This document shows positions 47,879 to 63,184 of a stretch of DNA of 64,000 nucleotides, piece after piece. The stretch comes from Butyriboletus loyo (lineage: Eukaryota > Basidiomycota > Agaricomycetes > Boletales > Boletaceae). Under the pieces are notes generated by a model. It saw nothing but the letters and a program-made list of their open reading frames with translations. It had not been told where the DNA came from and did not search any database. Position numbers and translations under genes: made by a program. The DNA lies in contig JBBPSI010000046.1 in the NCBI GenBank assembly GCA_038093515.1, forward strand, positions 62,001 through 126,000. The letters run 5' to 3'. Position 1 is the stretch's first letter; the number at the start of each line of letters is the position of its first letter.

Positions 47879-50113
47879 ATGAACAATTCCCCTCATTTCT
47901 CTGATTCCCCTCGCGGATCGGCTTTCTATCCGGTCCCTGAAAGCCCCCTACATCTAACTCAAGGTATGCCGTGTCATGTCATGCATTCAGGGTACAATCT
48001 AGGTCACTCATCGTGCCTCATCATGCCTCATAGCCCCTCAATCAAGCAATATTTCAGAACTTGGACTATCTACATTACCGGGAAATGCGATCCCTCTCAG
48101 CCCACATCGCTCCATTCGCAATGAACGGAATGTCATATCTGCCTCTTCCTCAGCTCCTTCCCTGCGGGGCTCGCTGGTCACATCATCTTTCCCTGCTTCG
48201 CCTGAAGGTCACGATGTCAGGCCACAGACGACAGAGGGTCCCACCGGTCAGAACACTCCTTACCAACGCGTCTATTTCGAAAGCAGCCGCATTTCTGCAC
48301 CGACCTCAAACCACAGCTTTCGCACGCATGTCCGTGTTCACCCCCTTCTTCGCGAAGCTGTCTCCCAGACCACTCCAGGGATTGACTCTACGATGACAAG
48401 GATGAACCGTTCAAGTGATCCTACCCGACCCTCTTGGGCCATGCGCTCGGCAGGGGCTGCTAGCCCCCCAAAGAAGCCAGGCCACGAATCTCCTCTAGCC
48501 GCTTCTTCTCCTCATTCCAGAACGACATCCCCTCTGCGCCGCCTCGGTTGGTCCCCATTCCGCCATGCCCACGAAGATGCCTTCGTTCCTGTAGACCCCT
48601 TCCAGCTCCGTACACGTCTCAGCCGTCTCTCTTTCCTCAGTCCTGACATCGAGAATCACCTCCCATTTGACCCAACGTGTGAGGAAAATCCCTTCTGCTG
48701 TATCACACCCTTGGGTTGCAGTCCCAAAGCCCGGTTTCTTTCCTTTCTTCGGGATGTTCGCTATTTCACTTTGGACACCCTTCCTAGGCAAATCTACTTG
48801 CACTTGCTCTTCCGCCTCCCTTCCTTATATTTTTCACGGATCTCGAGGGTGTATGAAGATGCTCAGCTCAGCAAACCAGATCTAGGACGTATGATCGACA
48901 CATATTCTAGTTCCCGCCAACTGCAACAACGACAAAGAATAGTCAGGTCCAGCCCTATACCCCCTGGTGCTCACTACCACCCTGCCCCCGTTCTGCCTTT
49001 CCCAGATCAATGGACGACTGCCAACGTTTCACCTGCATTGGTCAGATTCAAACAATCATGGGAAGCTTTTATCGATTCTTTGTTGCGTGAATGGAAGACG
49101 TTGAACCTCGTCTCTGCTTTGCTTCATTCGTCGGTATCCACTTATTCCTTTGTTTGGGAGCGGTTTACTTAATGATATTCCTTTCGTTCTATGGCAGAGC
49201 TATCATTGCGATGTTCCAAAACCAGACAATGGCAGACGATCCTGTTATCCGAACGGCCGCGCTTTTTTCGTTGACCTCGGCCTTGATGAGTCTATCGTAT
49301 GGGTGTATATATATCGTTAGGTTTGGGACGATGAGGAATATGTACAAGGCAACAAGGTGGGCTGAGGTAGGCGTAAATTGTTTCCCCTTCTTTTCCTCCC
49401 CTCATCTCTTTTTTTCACCCATAGGAGGCGACAAGAACTACAACGTTCATTCTGTGGAATGTGTGGGTGCTGCTGGCTATGCCTGCTGTCTGGCTTGCTT
49501 GGTGCGTCCTGCATTTATTAGACAACCCGTGCTCACGTCTACTTGCTTGGATTCTCACCCTTGGTATTTGTCATGAACCCTCCCAATTGCTATTTCTCCA
49601 CGCTCCACATGGCGAGGTAGGTCTATGATCTTCTTCATCGTTGCCATCCTCGCATATGTTTGGCGATATGGGAGTTCAGCAGACCCTACTTCTCCTCCAC
49701 TGCTCAGTCCGACCGCTGCGTTAGGACCAAAGATAGCGGTCTCTGCTCTGTTCTTCTTAGGGTTGCTCTACCTCGCCGCAATCGTGAAGACATTACACAA
49801 TTATGGGAGAACTACAGAAAATGGGCTGTTTGGGAGGACGTCCGTGGGCGGGGGAATGCCGGACATACAGGAAGACGACGCGCGAGGAGAACGAGAGAGT
49901 CAGAGGGGATGGGGAAGGGACTACGGAAGCGATGGAGACCACGGTCACGATTCGACTCGAGCGAGTCGCGGACGCGAACGCACGAGGAGCGGACATGAGC
50001 GAGACGCGACGGAACCAGGCGAACTCCCACCTGTCACGGGCCTCGGGCTCACGGGTCTAGATGAACTTGCGAGTCCAGGTGGCTTGGATGAGAATCAGAT
50101 GCCAAGTGTTTAA
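47879..50113 (+). CDS. basidiomycete multi-pass membrane protein, function unknown
   Basis: I recognise this as a protein type conserved among Agaricomycetes but not functionally characterised. A long Ser/Pro-rich cytosolic N-terminus starts MNNSPHFSDSPRGSAFYPVP and includes SSPHSRTTSPLRRLGWSPF. About four membrane segments follow: one around WKTLNLVSALL, then AALFSLTSALMSLSYGCIYI, then WNVWVLLAMPAVWLAWS with MIFFIVAILAYVW, and lastly IAVSALFFLGLLYLAAIVK. The C-terminal tail is hydrophilic (Arg/Asp/Gly-rich) and ends LASPGGLDENQMPSV. The first intron follows PLHLTQ; others split the membrane region. The start is the ATG at 47879-47881 and the stop is at 50111-50113. It has no transporter or enzyme motif that I can see. 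Confidence 0.82.
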
Positions 50114-50516
50114 CCGTAACGTCTTGCTTACACTCTCGATACCCATACAGACAGTGGCTGCCTTTTGAATTATCTATTCAAGTTGTAGATTCGTCTGCAC
50201 GACATATGACTAGTGGGATGGTGGTAACCGTAGCAGAATGCCTCCGAGATAACTTGATCTAGCGGTGGACTTGTCATGCTTCGAATGAACGATGTTATGC
50301 AACTTGGTTACCATAGGACGGGTGGACAGTTCTACGAATCTGTCTACTGCTAGTGCCAGGAGGTTGCCACAGCCTTCGCGTGATCCTCAGTAGTGTTCTA
50401 TCGGCCCGCAGGTTGAATCGGTGGCTTAGTACCTACTTGAAACGAACATGCATTGTGTACTACTAAGAACTATACAGATGCCATGATGTCTCGTTAGTAC
50501 CCATCGTCAAGTGGAC
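50114..50516. other. spacer without features
   Basis: About 400 bp downstream of the membrane protein with no open frame, repeat or structured element that I can support. Confidence 0.5.
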
Positions 50517-51265
50517 ATGCATTATGTATCGACAACTCGGGGGAGGAGAAAAAAAGGGAATCTTATCATGGTACTAAGTCACTGCGACCACTGCTATCAT
50601 ATTCCGCATGTTCTAATCAATGGTTCAGCCGAGGCTCCTCAAGTCAAAGCCCACGAGAGATGGAAAAAACTCAAGTGTCATGGTATGCAAATGTTCTGTC
50701 CTCCATGAATAGGTTCAAGTGCTAAGATCGTTTTAATGCAGGGACCCGCGTGTCGAATTTCTGTGATCCGCCGCCGGACCCCGACGGCCGTTACGCTTGG
50801 TTGATCAATGCACACAGCGAGCGACCTAGCCGATACTAGTGTTGTTTCTCCCGATATCGGTGACAGGCAGAGCGTGCTCCTCACCAGCGAACATGTACCA
50901 AACAGGACGATTCAATATGTCAAAGTCGAGGTATGTCTCAAACTGTAAATTCTCGTCCACTCTTGTTTACCTCGATCGATGCTAATTCAAATGTGCACAC
51001 AGGTGGAACATCCAGCCAAACACCCGATCGAACAGTCAGAATCAAAATCAAAACGGATCTCGCATCTTCCAGGCCATTTCGAAGTCCATGAGGCTTTTGC
51101 CATTCCATTTGTACACGCAAGTTGACTTGTTGAAGGCTCAGGCCGACAAAAAAAAGTAAAAGAAAGGCTGGTGACGATGATGCGTTGACCGGTCAGTCGC
51201 CTTCAAAAAAGGCTTCAGTCGCTGAGCCTGAGCCGGTTTTCGACATGGACTTGGAGGAAATTTAG
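50517..51265 (+). pseudogene. coding fragments, possible gene remnant
   Basis: Plus-strand segments look coding but fall in different frames. One reads MHYVSTTRGRRKKGNLIMVL, then CDHCYHIPHVLINGSAEAPQ and KAHERWKKLKCHG. Across an intron (donor GTATGCAA, acceptor TTTAATGCAG) it continues TRVSNFCDPPPDPDGRYAWL to a stop near 50837. A second segment, in another frame, reads SVVSPDIGDRQSVLLTSEHV, TIQYVKVE, then after a GTATGT intron VEHPAKHPIEQSESKSKR and LPGHFEVHEAFAIPF before a stop. A last frame ends KKASVAEPEPVFDMDLEEI with TAG at 51263-51265. The acidic end looks like a genuine C-terminus. The breaks suggest a decayed gene, although unrecognised introns could also explain them. The CxxC-type cysteines hint at a small zinc-binding segment. 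No family is recognised. Confidence 0.35.
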
Positions 51266-51648
51266 AGTGGTAAATTAGCTCAATCGTCATCATTTTCTTG
51301 ACACACGCCTGCCGATGTATGTGATCTGTCTGCTACAATTTTGGGAATGCGCTTCTCGAATATTATACATCACTTTGCTTGACGAGTTGAATCGAATAAA
51401 ACGCAGACCCCACAGGAACGTCCAAGCAAGACCAACGACAAGGAAAGCGTCGTTGGTGGCGACAACCGCACCCTACTTTTATTACACAAGTTTAGCAGCT
51501 GCCAATTGGAGTCGGGGACTGGCGACTCCGCGTGCTGCTACGATATACACGTCATATGATGCTTTTGCACGTACTTCAAGTCAATCATAATAGGAAAATG
51601 GCAAATTCGACAAAAGGGAATAGAACAGTTAATATCGCGATCTCAGTG
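51266..51648. other. spacer downstream of RPC1
   Basis: 383 bp with no supported gene. The open frame at about 51315-51590 is featureless. This should contain the 3' end of RPC1. Confidence 0.4.
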
Positions 51649-56826
<5,178 letters not shown>

Positions 56827-57009
56827 GGTGGATGTGCGGAATCGTGTAACACCATGCAGCTGAGTCTTAACAGGAGACACCCGACATTCGAATGAAATAT
56901 CAAAGTTGCCTGTTGGGATGAGGTCACGTGGTGTGACGCCACAGTCACGACGTGTGACACATAGATTGCACTTGCGCGTCGCGTCTGAGCCGCTCCTTAC
57001 CGCACCGCA
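56827..57009. promoter_or_regulatory. 183 bp bidirectional promoter, RPC1 / proteasome alpha-1
   Basis: The spacer between the two divergent start codons contains GGTCACGTGGTGTGACGCC (about 56921-56940), with a palindromic CACGTG E-box that could serve both genes. A nearby segment, CACGACGTGTGACAC (about 56946-56960), partly repeats it. The E-box role is inferred. Confidence 0.5.
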
Positions 57010-58060
57010 ATGTCAAGAACATCCTACGACAGGTATCTCACCGTCTTTTCTCCAGAAGGCCGGTTGTATCAAGTTGGTATGTTCTATATGTATTCTATAA
57101 CAGCCAGGCACTCAGAATTGACGTGAACGCGCACAGAGTATGCGTTCAAGGCCATCTCTGGCTCCGGGCACACGGCCATCTCGGTGAGGGGTACGGATAC
57201 TTCGGTCGTCATCACACAGAAGAAAGTTCCCGTATGTGGTTTCCTACCAGCCAGTATACCCTCAATACTTACGCAGGACAGGATAAACTTATTGATACTG
57301 CCTCTGTCACCCATCTCTTTAGCATCACCCCAACTATTGGATGTGTTATGACTGGTCTAATCGGTGCGGCTCACGACAACCGCTTCCTGACAATATCTCA
57401 CACGCTCTCTCAGCTGATGCAAAGGCGCAAGTATTTCGCGCTCAGCGAGAGGCTGCAGATTGGAGACATAAATATGGGTACGAGATCACCCCCGACGCAC
57501 TGGCGCGACGGTTGGCGAATATCAATCAAGTCTATACCCAAAGAGCCGCGATGAGGCCACTGGGGATCTGTGAGCGATTCGTTCATGTCACTGGGAGCTC
57601 CTGTTGAACCACTCATCATAGCGATGATCCTGATTGGTATCGATCCTGAGTACGGACCCCAGTGCTTCAAACTCGACCCCGCTGGCTATTTTGTAGGTTT
57701 CCATGCGACAGCGGCTGGTCAAAAACAACAAGAGGCGATGAACCACCTGGAGAAGAAATGGAAAAAGCTGGACAATGGGAAAGGTGCTGACGATGCTGCT
57801 GCCGCAGGCAAGAAGCTCAGCCGGGCGGAGGTCATCGAGGTGCGCTGATTCCGACGACCAACTCTGCAAGGCTGATGTTCCTGTAGATTGCAATTGAGGC
57901 CATGTCGACGGTTCACGCAACAGATTATAAGCCGGGGGAGATAGAGATCGGAATCGTGTCTACGGGAGACGAAGAAAATCTCAAAACGAGGGGAAACTGG
58001 CGGGTTATGGACGAGGCTGAAGTAGAGCAACACCTGCTGGCATACGCAGAGAAAGATTGA
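57010..58060 (+). CDS. SCL1: 20S proteasome subunit alpha-1
   Basis: A structural alpha-ring subunit of the proteasome core. The start [20 protein letters not shown] is the alpha-subunit signature, followed by [40 protein letters not shown] and [16 protein letters not shown]. After an intron come [40 protein letters not shown] and [11 protein letters not shown], then [20 protein letters not shown] and [18 protein letters not shown]. The end is HLLAYAEKD with TGA at 58058-58060. The YGYEI/MRPLG pattern identifies it as alpha-1 (human PSMA6). Alpha subunits lack the catalytic Thr, as here. About seven exons. Confidence 0.95.
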
Positions 58061-58149
58061 TCCAGGAGTATATGTATATTTCATGCATGGTCAATAACAT
58101 GCGCAGAATTGGACAGTATCAAACTCAATTCACAATACATTAGAAAACG

Positions 58150-58553
58150 TCAGAGCAGTGAAGCGCCACCACTCTGGGTGTGTTGTTAATGTCTTTGGGC
58201 ATGATGAGAGATATTTTACATGCCTGAATGGCCTCGATTTCGATTTCTTGCAGTTCGTAGTGTTTTGGTCGCCAGAAGCGGGCTGGTGCATCCCAAAAGT
58301 CCCGGAAGGATGGCTGTTCAGTGGTCCCGGCAGAGCTCAGTGTCTGCTGATGGATGCCGGAGAACGTCTTGCGATACTCGGGTGGCGCCGCTGGATGCGG
58401 GTGGGCTGGTGCGAGTGCTGTCGCCAAGCGTGAGTGCGAAAAAGATGAGGACAAAATAACATGCGCACACGAAGGCCATATGCGCTTTCCTATGAAACTG
58501 ATGAGCGGCTTGTGGGCTCTTGCAGACAGCGATGGTAACGAGGGATGAGGCAT
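58150..58553 (-). CDS. small conserved protein, probably mitochondrial, function unknown
   Basis: About 117 residues starting MPHPSLPSLSARAHKPLISF. It has a basic, Ser/Ala-rich leader (FIGKRIW, SRLATALAP) typical of mitochondrial import. A conserved-looking core follows (PSFRDFWDAPARFWRPKHYE, then LQEIEIEAIQ). I recall similar fungal proteins with a core like FWEAPxRFW and an end SGGASL. Here that end appears only if an intron with a GC donor (GCATGTAAAA) and the acceptor CACACCCAG is removed, giving AIQSGGASLL and TGA at 58150-58152. Unspliced reading adds an unrelated tail to 58140. It is convergent with the proteasome gene. The function is unknown. Confidence 0.6.
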
Positions 58554-58806
58554 GTTGGGCCCGAGGTTCGGTGGAAACGGCCAAATCCGGGTAGTGATAT
58601 TGATGCGTGCTTGTCCTTGTTAGGATTGAAGGGCATTACCAAACTGAGACACAGTCCGACTCCGAACCCGAGGCTGTGCGAGTGACAATAGTTGAAAGTA
58701 TCCGTCATTGGATTCATACATACGTGGTAAAAACTCAGTTGAGTATATATGACCGATATCCCGGTGATAACCTAAACCTGATACATTCTGCAGTGGTTAT
58801 CCAGCC

Positions 58807-60890
58807 ATGAGTCAAGTACTTCATCAGTACAGATCCCTCTCCGCTTCCACGTCCAGAGACAACGCCTCTTCAACCTTCACTACCATTCTCGTTGGTAGGT
58901 GTTGTCCTGGTTATCGTCTGTGCCATGCTGATCGGTTGCCAGCCCTCACAGAAAACCGACTCGACGCCAGGTCCAGGAAGACCTTGGCCCAGCTAATACT
59001 CGACGATCTTAGGGCCGCTCTTGTTGATAACACCATATCTCGTCTCTCCAAGGAGGGTACGTCCTTTTCTCCTCCACCATGCCTGCGCCCTGACACGTCA
59101 CCGACACAGACGCACCCCGAGCTTTCACCACCCTCAAGAGACTCGGCAGCACACCGGAAGTGGCAAGCATCCTTGGCACATCATCAAATCTTCGCTGCCT
59201 CTTGAAGTTGTCTGCCAAAATCGACGATTCCCTGCAGAATGATGCGTTACGATGCATCGCGAATACCGTGCTTCTCAATGAATCTGCTCGTGTCACCTTT
59301 GTCAGCACTGAAGTCAACGGTGGCAATCTCTGCGTCGACTTAATTCAGGTCAGTCCTTCCCTTTCGAGATTGTCTCACCCGTTCATATCAATGCACAGAA
59401 ATCCTCTACGGAGCACGTCTTTCTTGCCTCCAGAATTCTCTTTCTCTGTACTGCTACTGCATCTTCTGCTGCACTGTTTATCCAATGGTTGGTCGAACAC
59501 AAGCGATCTAATGTGCCTGGTTCTGGGACCGCAATTGAAATAATCGGAAGCAAATTGGGTGACCTCGTTGAATTGATGAAAGACGAAAACACCACCGCCA
59601 AGGACGCCATTACTGATTTGCTCAAGCTAATATTCAATCTCTGTGTTCATTACCCTAAAGTGTGTGACGCGTTGAATCACTTACTTTAGTACTGATTCGT
59701 TTCGCAGCTCGTCGACTGCGAAGTCCAGAGCCCCGAGGTTACAAGTTCAGACGTCGGTAACAAAGTTATGGGTGACTATTGGAGCACTAGGCTGGACAGG
59801 TGAGTATCCTTCACTTGAGAATTTGTCGGTCTCGCCTGAATTTTCTTCAGTTTATTGCCACCACTTCTTCGTGCCTTCCATGTCAACCCTCCTTCCGGTG
59901 GCCCATTGGAAACACCGCTGTCCCACACCATCCATTCTCTAATAATAGTCCCTGTCCTTCCAACTAATCGAAATCTCTGGTTCGGGAAGCAACCTTCAGC
60001 ACCTATACTTCCTGATTCCGCCAGCTCATCATCAGCTGGTTCAATGAACCGTGATACACCTCAACCTGGTTTCAAAGAAACGAAATCACGGTTATTTGAG
60101 CGCGCGTCCTCTGTTCTGTCGGCAGGACGGCGCTCATTATCTCGCTCATCGGGATCCGGCTCTCCTATGCCAATATTTCAGGACTCTGCGCTGCGCGCGT
60201 ATGAATTACTGGATGCGACGTTCGCTCACTTTATGCCCGGAAACATCAGCTCGGATGATCCTAGCATTCGAAGCCGGTTGCTGGACGGGGAAACCTTCGA
60301 CGATTTAGTCTCCCCTCTTGTCATCCTCATCACGCGCTTTTGCCTGGGGGATGACGACGCCAAAGTTCGGATAAGGAACTGGTTCATCCCATCCAACCTG
60401 GATCGAACCAACCCTTTGGAGACGCGGTCCGATCTTTTGGGCAGATGTCTGCGCCTCCTACAGAGTGTATATCACAGCCGACTGAACAGGGTTTGCGGGG
60501 AGATGTTTTTTGCGATGTGCGATTGCGACGGTGAGCCAAACATGTCTGCTATTCATCCCTTTGCTCAGTGAAGCGACGTCAGCTACAACCCTATCGGGAT
60601 ATCTTGGGTACGGGAATGTCGCCGGGTTCCTCTTCCAAAAAGGGGTCGTCTCTACTCCTGCAAGATCGAGTACATCGGGAGCACCAACGAGCACCTCCTC
60701 AGGTTTACCCATCAATCCAATCACCGGAACGATTGAGAGAGAGCACGAACCTATTCCTATGACCGACGAGGAGAAGGAGCAGGAGGCTGAGAAGTTATTT
60801 GTGCTCTTTGACCGGCTAGAGAAGACGGGGACCTTGCCACCCAGTCGGAACCCCATAAGAAAGGCAATACAAGAGGGAAAGCTGGGTTGA
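58807..60890 (+). CDS. RIC8: RIC8/synembryn, G-alpha chaperone and exchange factor
   Basis: Ric8 folds and activates heterotrimeric G-protein alpha subunits, which in fungi control mating, growth and cAMP signalling. The protein starts MSQVLHQYRSLSASTSRDNA and forms an armadillo-like repeat array: KTLAQLILDDLRAALVDNTI, AFTTLKRLGSTPEVASILGT, ALRCIANTVLLNESARVTF, ITDLLKLIFNLCVHYPK, PLLRAFHVNPPSGGPLETPL and IHSLIIVPV. The C-terminal part has VSPLVILITRFCLGDDDAK, LETRSDLLGRCLRLLQSVYH and the characteristic GYLGYGNVAGFLFQKGV, followed by a Ser/Thr linker and an acidic end (MTDEEKEQEAEKLFVLFDRL). A Ser-rich insert of about 70 residues (60000-60170) breaks the repeats. The stop is at 60888-60890. 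Confidence 0.93.
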
Positions 60891-61039
60891 CTGACTCCGA
60901 TGTCTGTATCGGTTGATGATTTATGCGGATGATCACCGGTTATCGTGTCACATTTCGCACATGTCTAGTAGAAGTGGAGTATGCAGAACATACTACTAGA
61001 TGAATGCAACACTTTTGACTAATGAAGCATACGGTGCAA

Positions 61040-62970
61040 TCAATCGAAAGTAATCTTCTGGCCTTCAAAATGTGTAATACCGCCTGTCCGCACGCCTCGT
61101 CCTCTTCCCCCTCTGCCTCTGTCTCCACCACGACCACGACCACGACCACGGTCACCGTCACGGTCACCGCCAAACCCTCCACGGCCACGGCCAAACCCTC
61201 CACGGCCACCGCTAAACCCTCCACGGTCACCAAACCCTCCACGGCCGCCGCCAAACCCTCCACGGCCACCGCCGAATCCTCCACGGTCACCGCCAAATCC
61301 TCCACGTCCCCGGCCTCCCCGACCCCCCTGTAATGGTTGTCGATACGCCCGTACTTGAAAATATGATGGATTAACGTACCTGTCCACCCCCCCGGCCACC
61401 AGCACTATCACGGGGCTGCGAAAAGTCCAACCTGATTGATCGCCCGTCGAGCTCGAAACCCTGAAGCGCTTCGTGAGCCTTTGTTGCGGCTCCAACTTCA
61501 CTAAACTCCACATATGCAAATCCTTTTGGTTTTCCCGTGTCGCGATCTGTAGGTACACGGACGCTCTTGACATCACCATGTTCTCCGAAAGTTTCCCACA
61601 GCATATCCTCGTTGACCCCGAAGCTAAGATTACCAACAAACAGAACAGCCGACGGTGGGCTAAGCGTGTCGCCGAAGGCCTGTGCGCGTTTTTCAACGGA
61701 GGTCTTCTTGTCTGGGGGATTACTCTTGTCGATGTGAACGGGGCGTCCATCGATCACTTTATCATTCAATGCGATAGCCTTTTCAACCGCATCAGTGGTC
61801 TTGAAGTGGATGTAACCGAAACCGCGAGATTTGCCAGTGTTGCGATCCATTTGAACATGGGCGGATTCAACTTCTCCACACTCGGCAAATTCTTGAGCTA
61901 GCCAGTCGTTATCAACGTTCCATGATAGACTGCCAACGAAAATGCTCCTATTTTCTTCGGATGAGGTCAAAACGTTGGCGCTGCTATTCACTAGCTTGAC
62001 TTTTTTGGGTGGTGCGGCTGCCTCGCTGTCAGCCTTGCGTTTCTTGTTCACTAGTAATGGAGTGACGATCAGTGATTATGCAGCCAGACAATAACAAACC
62101 TTCAGCGGGAGCAGTTTGAGCAGGTGCAGATGGCTTGTCATCCCCATCCATGTCACTCTCACTAGAAGATTCCTCGGAACTCGACGCAACAGAGGAATCA
62201 TCCTCAGAGTCAGATGTTGTTTTTGCTAGCGACACGTCAAAGATCGAGAATCACTTCACCTAAGGAAAACATACCTTTGACAGGAGTTGTCTTTGCAGGC
62301 ACAGATGCCATTTTCTTGTCCTCGTCACCATCTTCGCTCGAAGATTCTTCGGAGCTTGATGAATCATCCGACAAGTCCGCCGCCTTTTTTACTGCTGACA
62401 CGTTAGAGACTAATCAACGTTCCACTCAGAGAAAATGCACCTGCTGCAGGAGTAGTTTTCACTGGGGCAGACACCATTCCTTTTTTATTGCTATTATTCT
62501 CTTCGCTCGAGGATTCCTCAGAACTTGATGCATCGGACGAATCATCTGAGTCTGCTGTCTTTACTGGCGAGGCGTTGGAGGGCAATGAATGTTTCGCGTA
62601 GAAAGAACACACCTGCGGCAGGAGTTGACTTGGCTGGTGGAGGTGGCTCTTCACGACCGTCGTTCTCTCCACTCGATGATTCCTCAGCGCTTGAAGAATC
62701 AGAAGAGTCGTTCAAAGATGTTGAAGATATTTTCTTCCCGATCGGATGAGCCTTCTTCGGTGGAGATGCCTCCTCAGCACTCGAATCGGAAGAGTCGTCC
62801 AAAGCGGCTGATTTTTTTTTTTTTCCATTGGTCGGTGCCTTGGAGGTAGGCCTTGCTAGGGCTGCAGCCTTCGCGAGGATTTCCTTCGATGATGTAGGTA
62901 CTGGCTTTTCCTTGATTAGATCGGCCTTCTTTGCGATACCCTTTTTGTTGCTTTTGTCTGTCTTCGCCAT
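61040..62970 (-). CDS. NSR1: nucleolin-like RNA-binding protein (NSR1/Gar2 type)
   Basis: A nucleolar protein for pre-rRNA processing. The N-terminus is a Lys-rich leader (MAKTDKSNKKGIAKKADLIK) followed by four acidic Ser/Glu blocks alternating with Lys/Pro segments ending TPA. Two RRMs follow: RRM1 with SIFVGSLSWNVDNDWLAQEF and GKSRGFGYIHF, RRM2 with AVLFVGNLSFGVNEDMLWET and GKPKGFAYVEF, so both RNP1 and RNP2 are complete. A Gly/Arg-rich tail of about 75 residues (GRGGFGGDRGGFGGGRGG) ends GGITHFEGQKITFD with TGA at 61040-61042. The acidic exons (62441-62563, 62275-62394, 62100-62225) are all multiples of 3 with phase 1-1 boundaries; the first coding exon, 62613-62970, also ends in phase 1. 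It is convergent with RIC8 and divergent from the Rab escort gene. Confidence 0.94.
61110..61330. repeat. coding minisatellite (RGG tail)
   Basis: A tandem repeat with a unit of about 18-30 nt built around CCTCCACGGCCACCGCC on the plus strand, encoding the Gly/Arg/Phe repeats of the nucleolin-like protein. An adjacent short run of CCACGACCACGACCACG encodes the RGRGRG part. Copy number is likely to vary between strains. Confidence 0.85.
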
Positions 62971-63184
62971 GGCAGACTTGAGTGGAGGTTGGCAAATCCG
63001 ACTAATGGTGATGACCTCCGAGTCGGAGTCGTATCATCAAAATTTTTTGGTAAATTGCTACACGTGACTGTCAATTGAGGGCAAGTCTTCGATGAATTTG
63101 GTGTACTTAGCGTACTGTAACTCCTTTGCTTAAGCTTGTGACACTTTTCATACTACAACACAACTTGTCCTCAGAACCATTGTA
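62971..63184. promoter_or_regulatory. 214 bp bidirectional promoter, NSR1 / Rab escort protein
   Basis: A short spacer between divergent start codons, with AT-rich pieces (CAAAATTTTTTGGTAAATTG near 63038-63057) and an imperfect GACTCCGAGTCGGAGTCG palindromic run near 63013-63030. No open frame lies within it. It presumably drives both genes. Confidence 0.5.
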
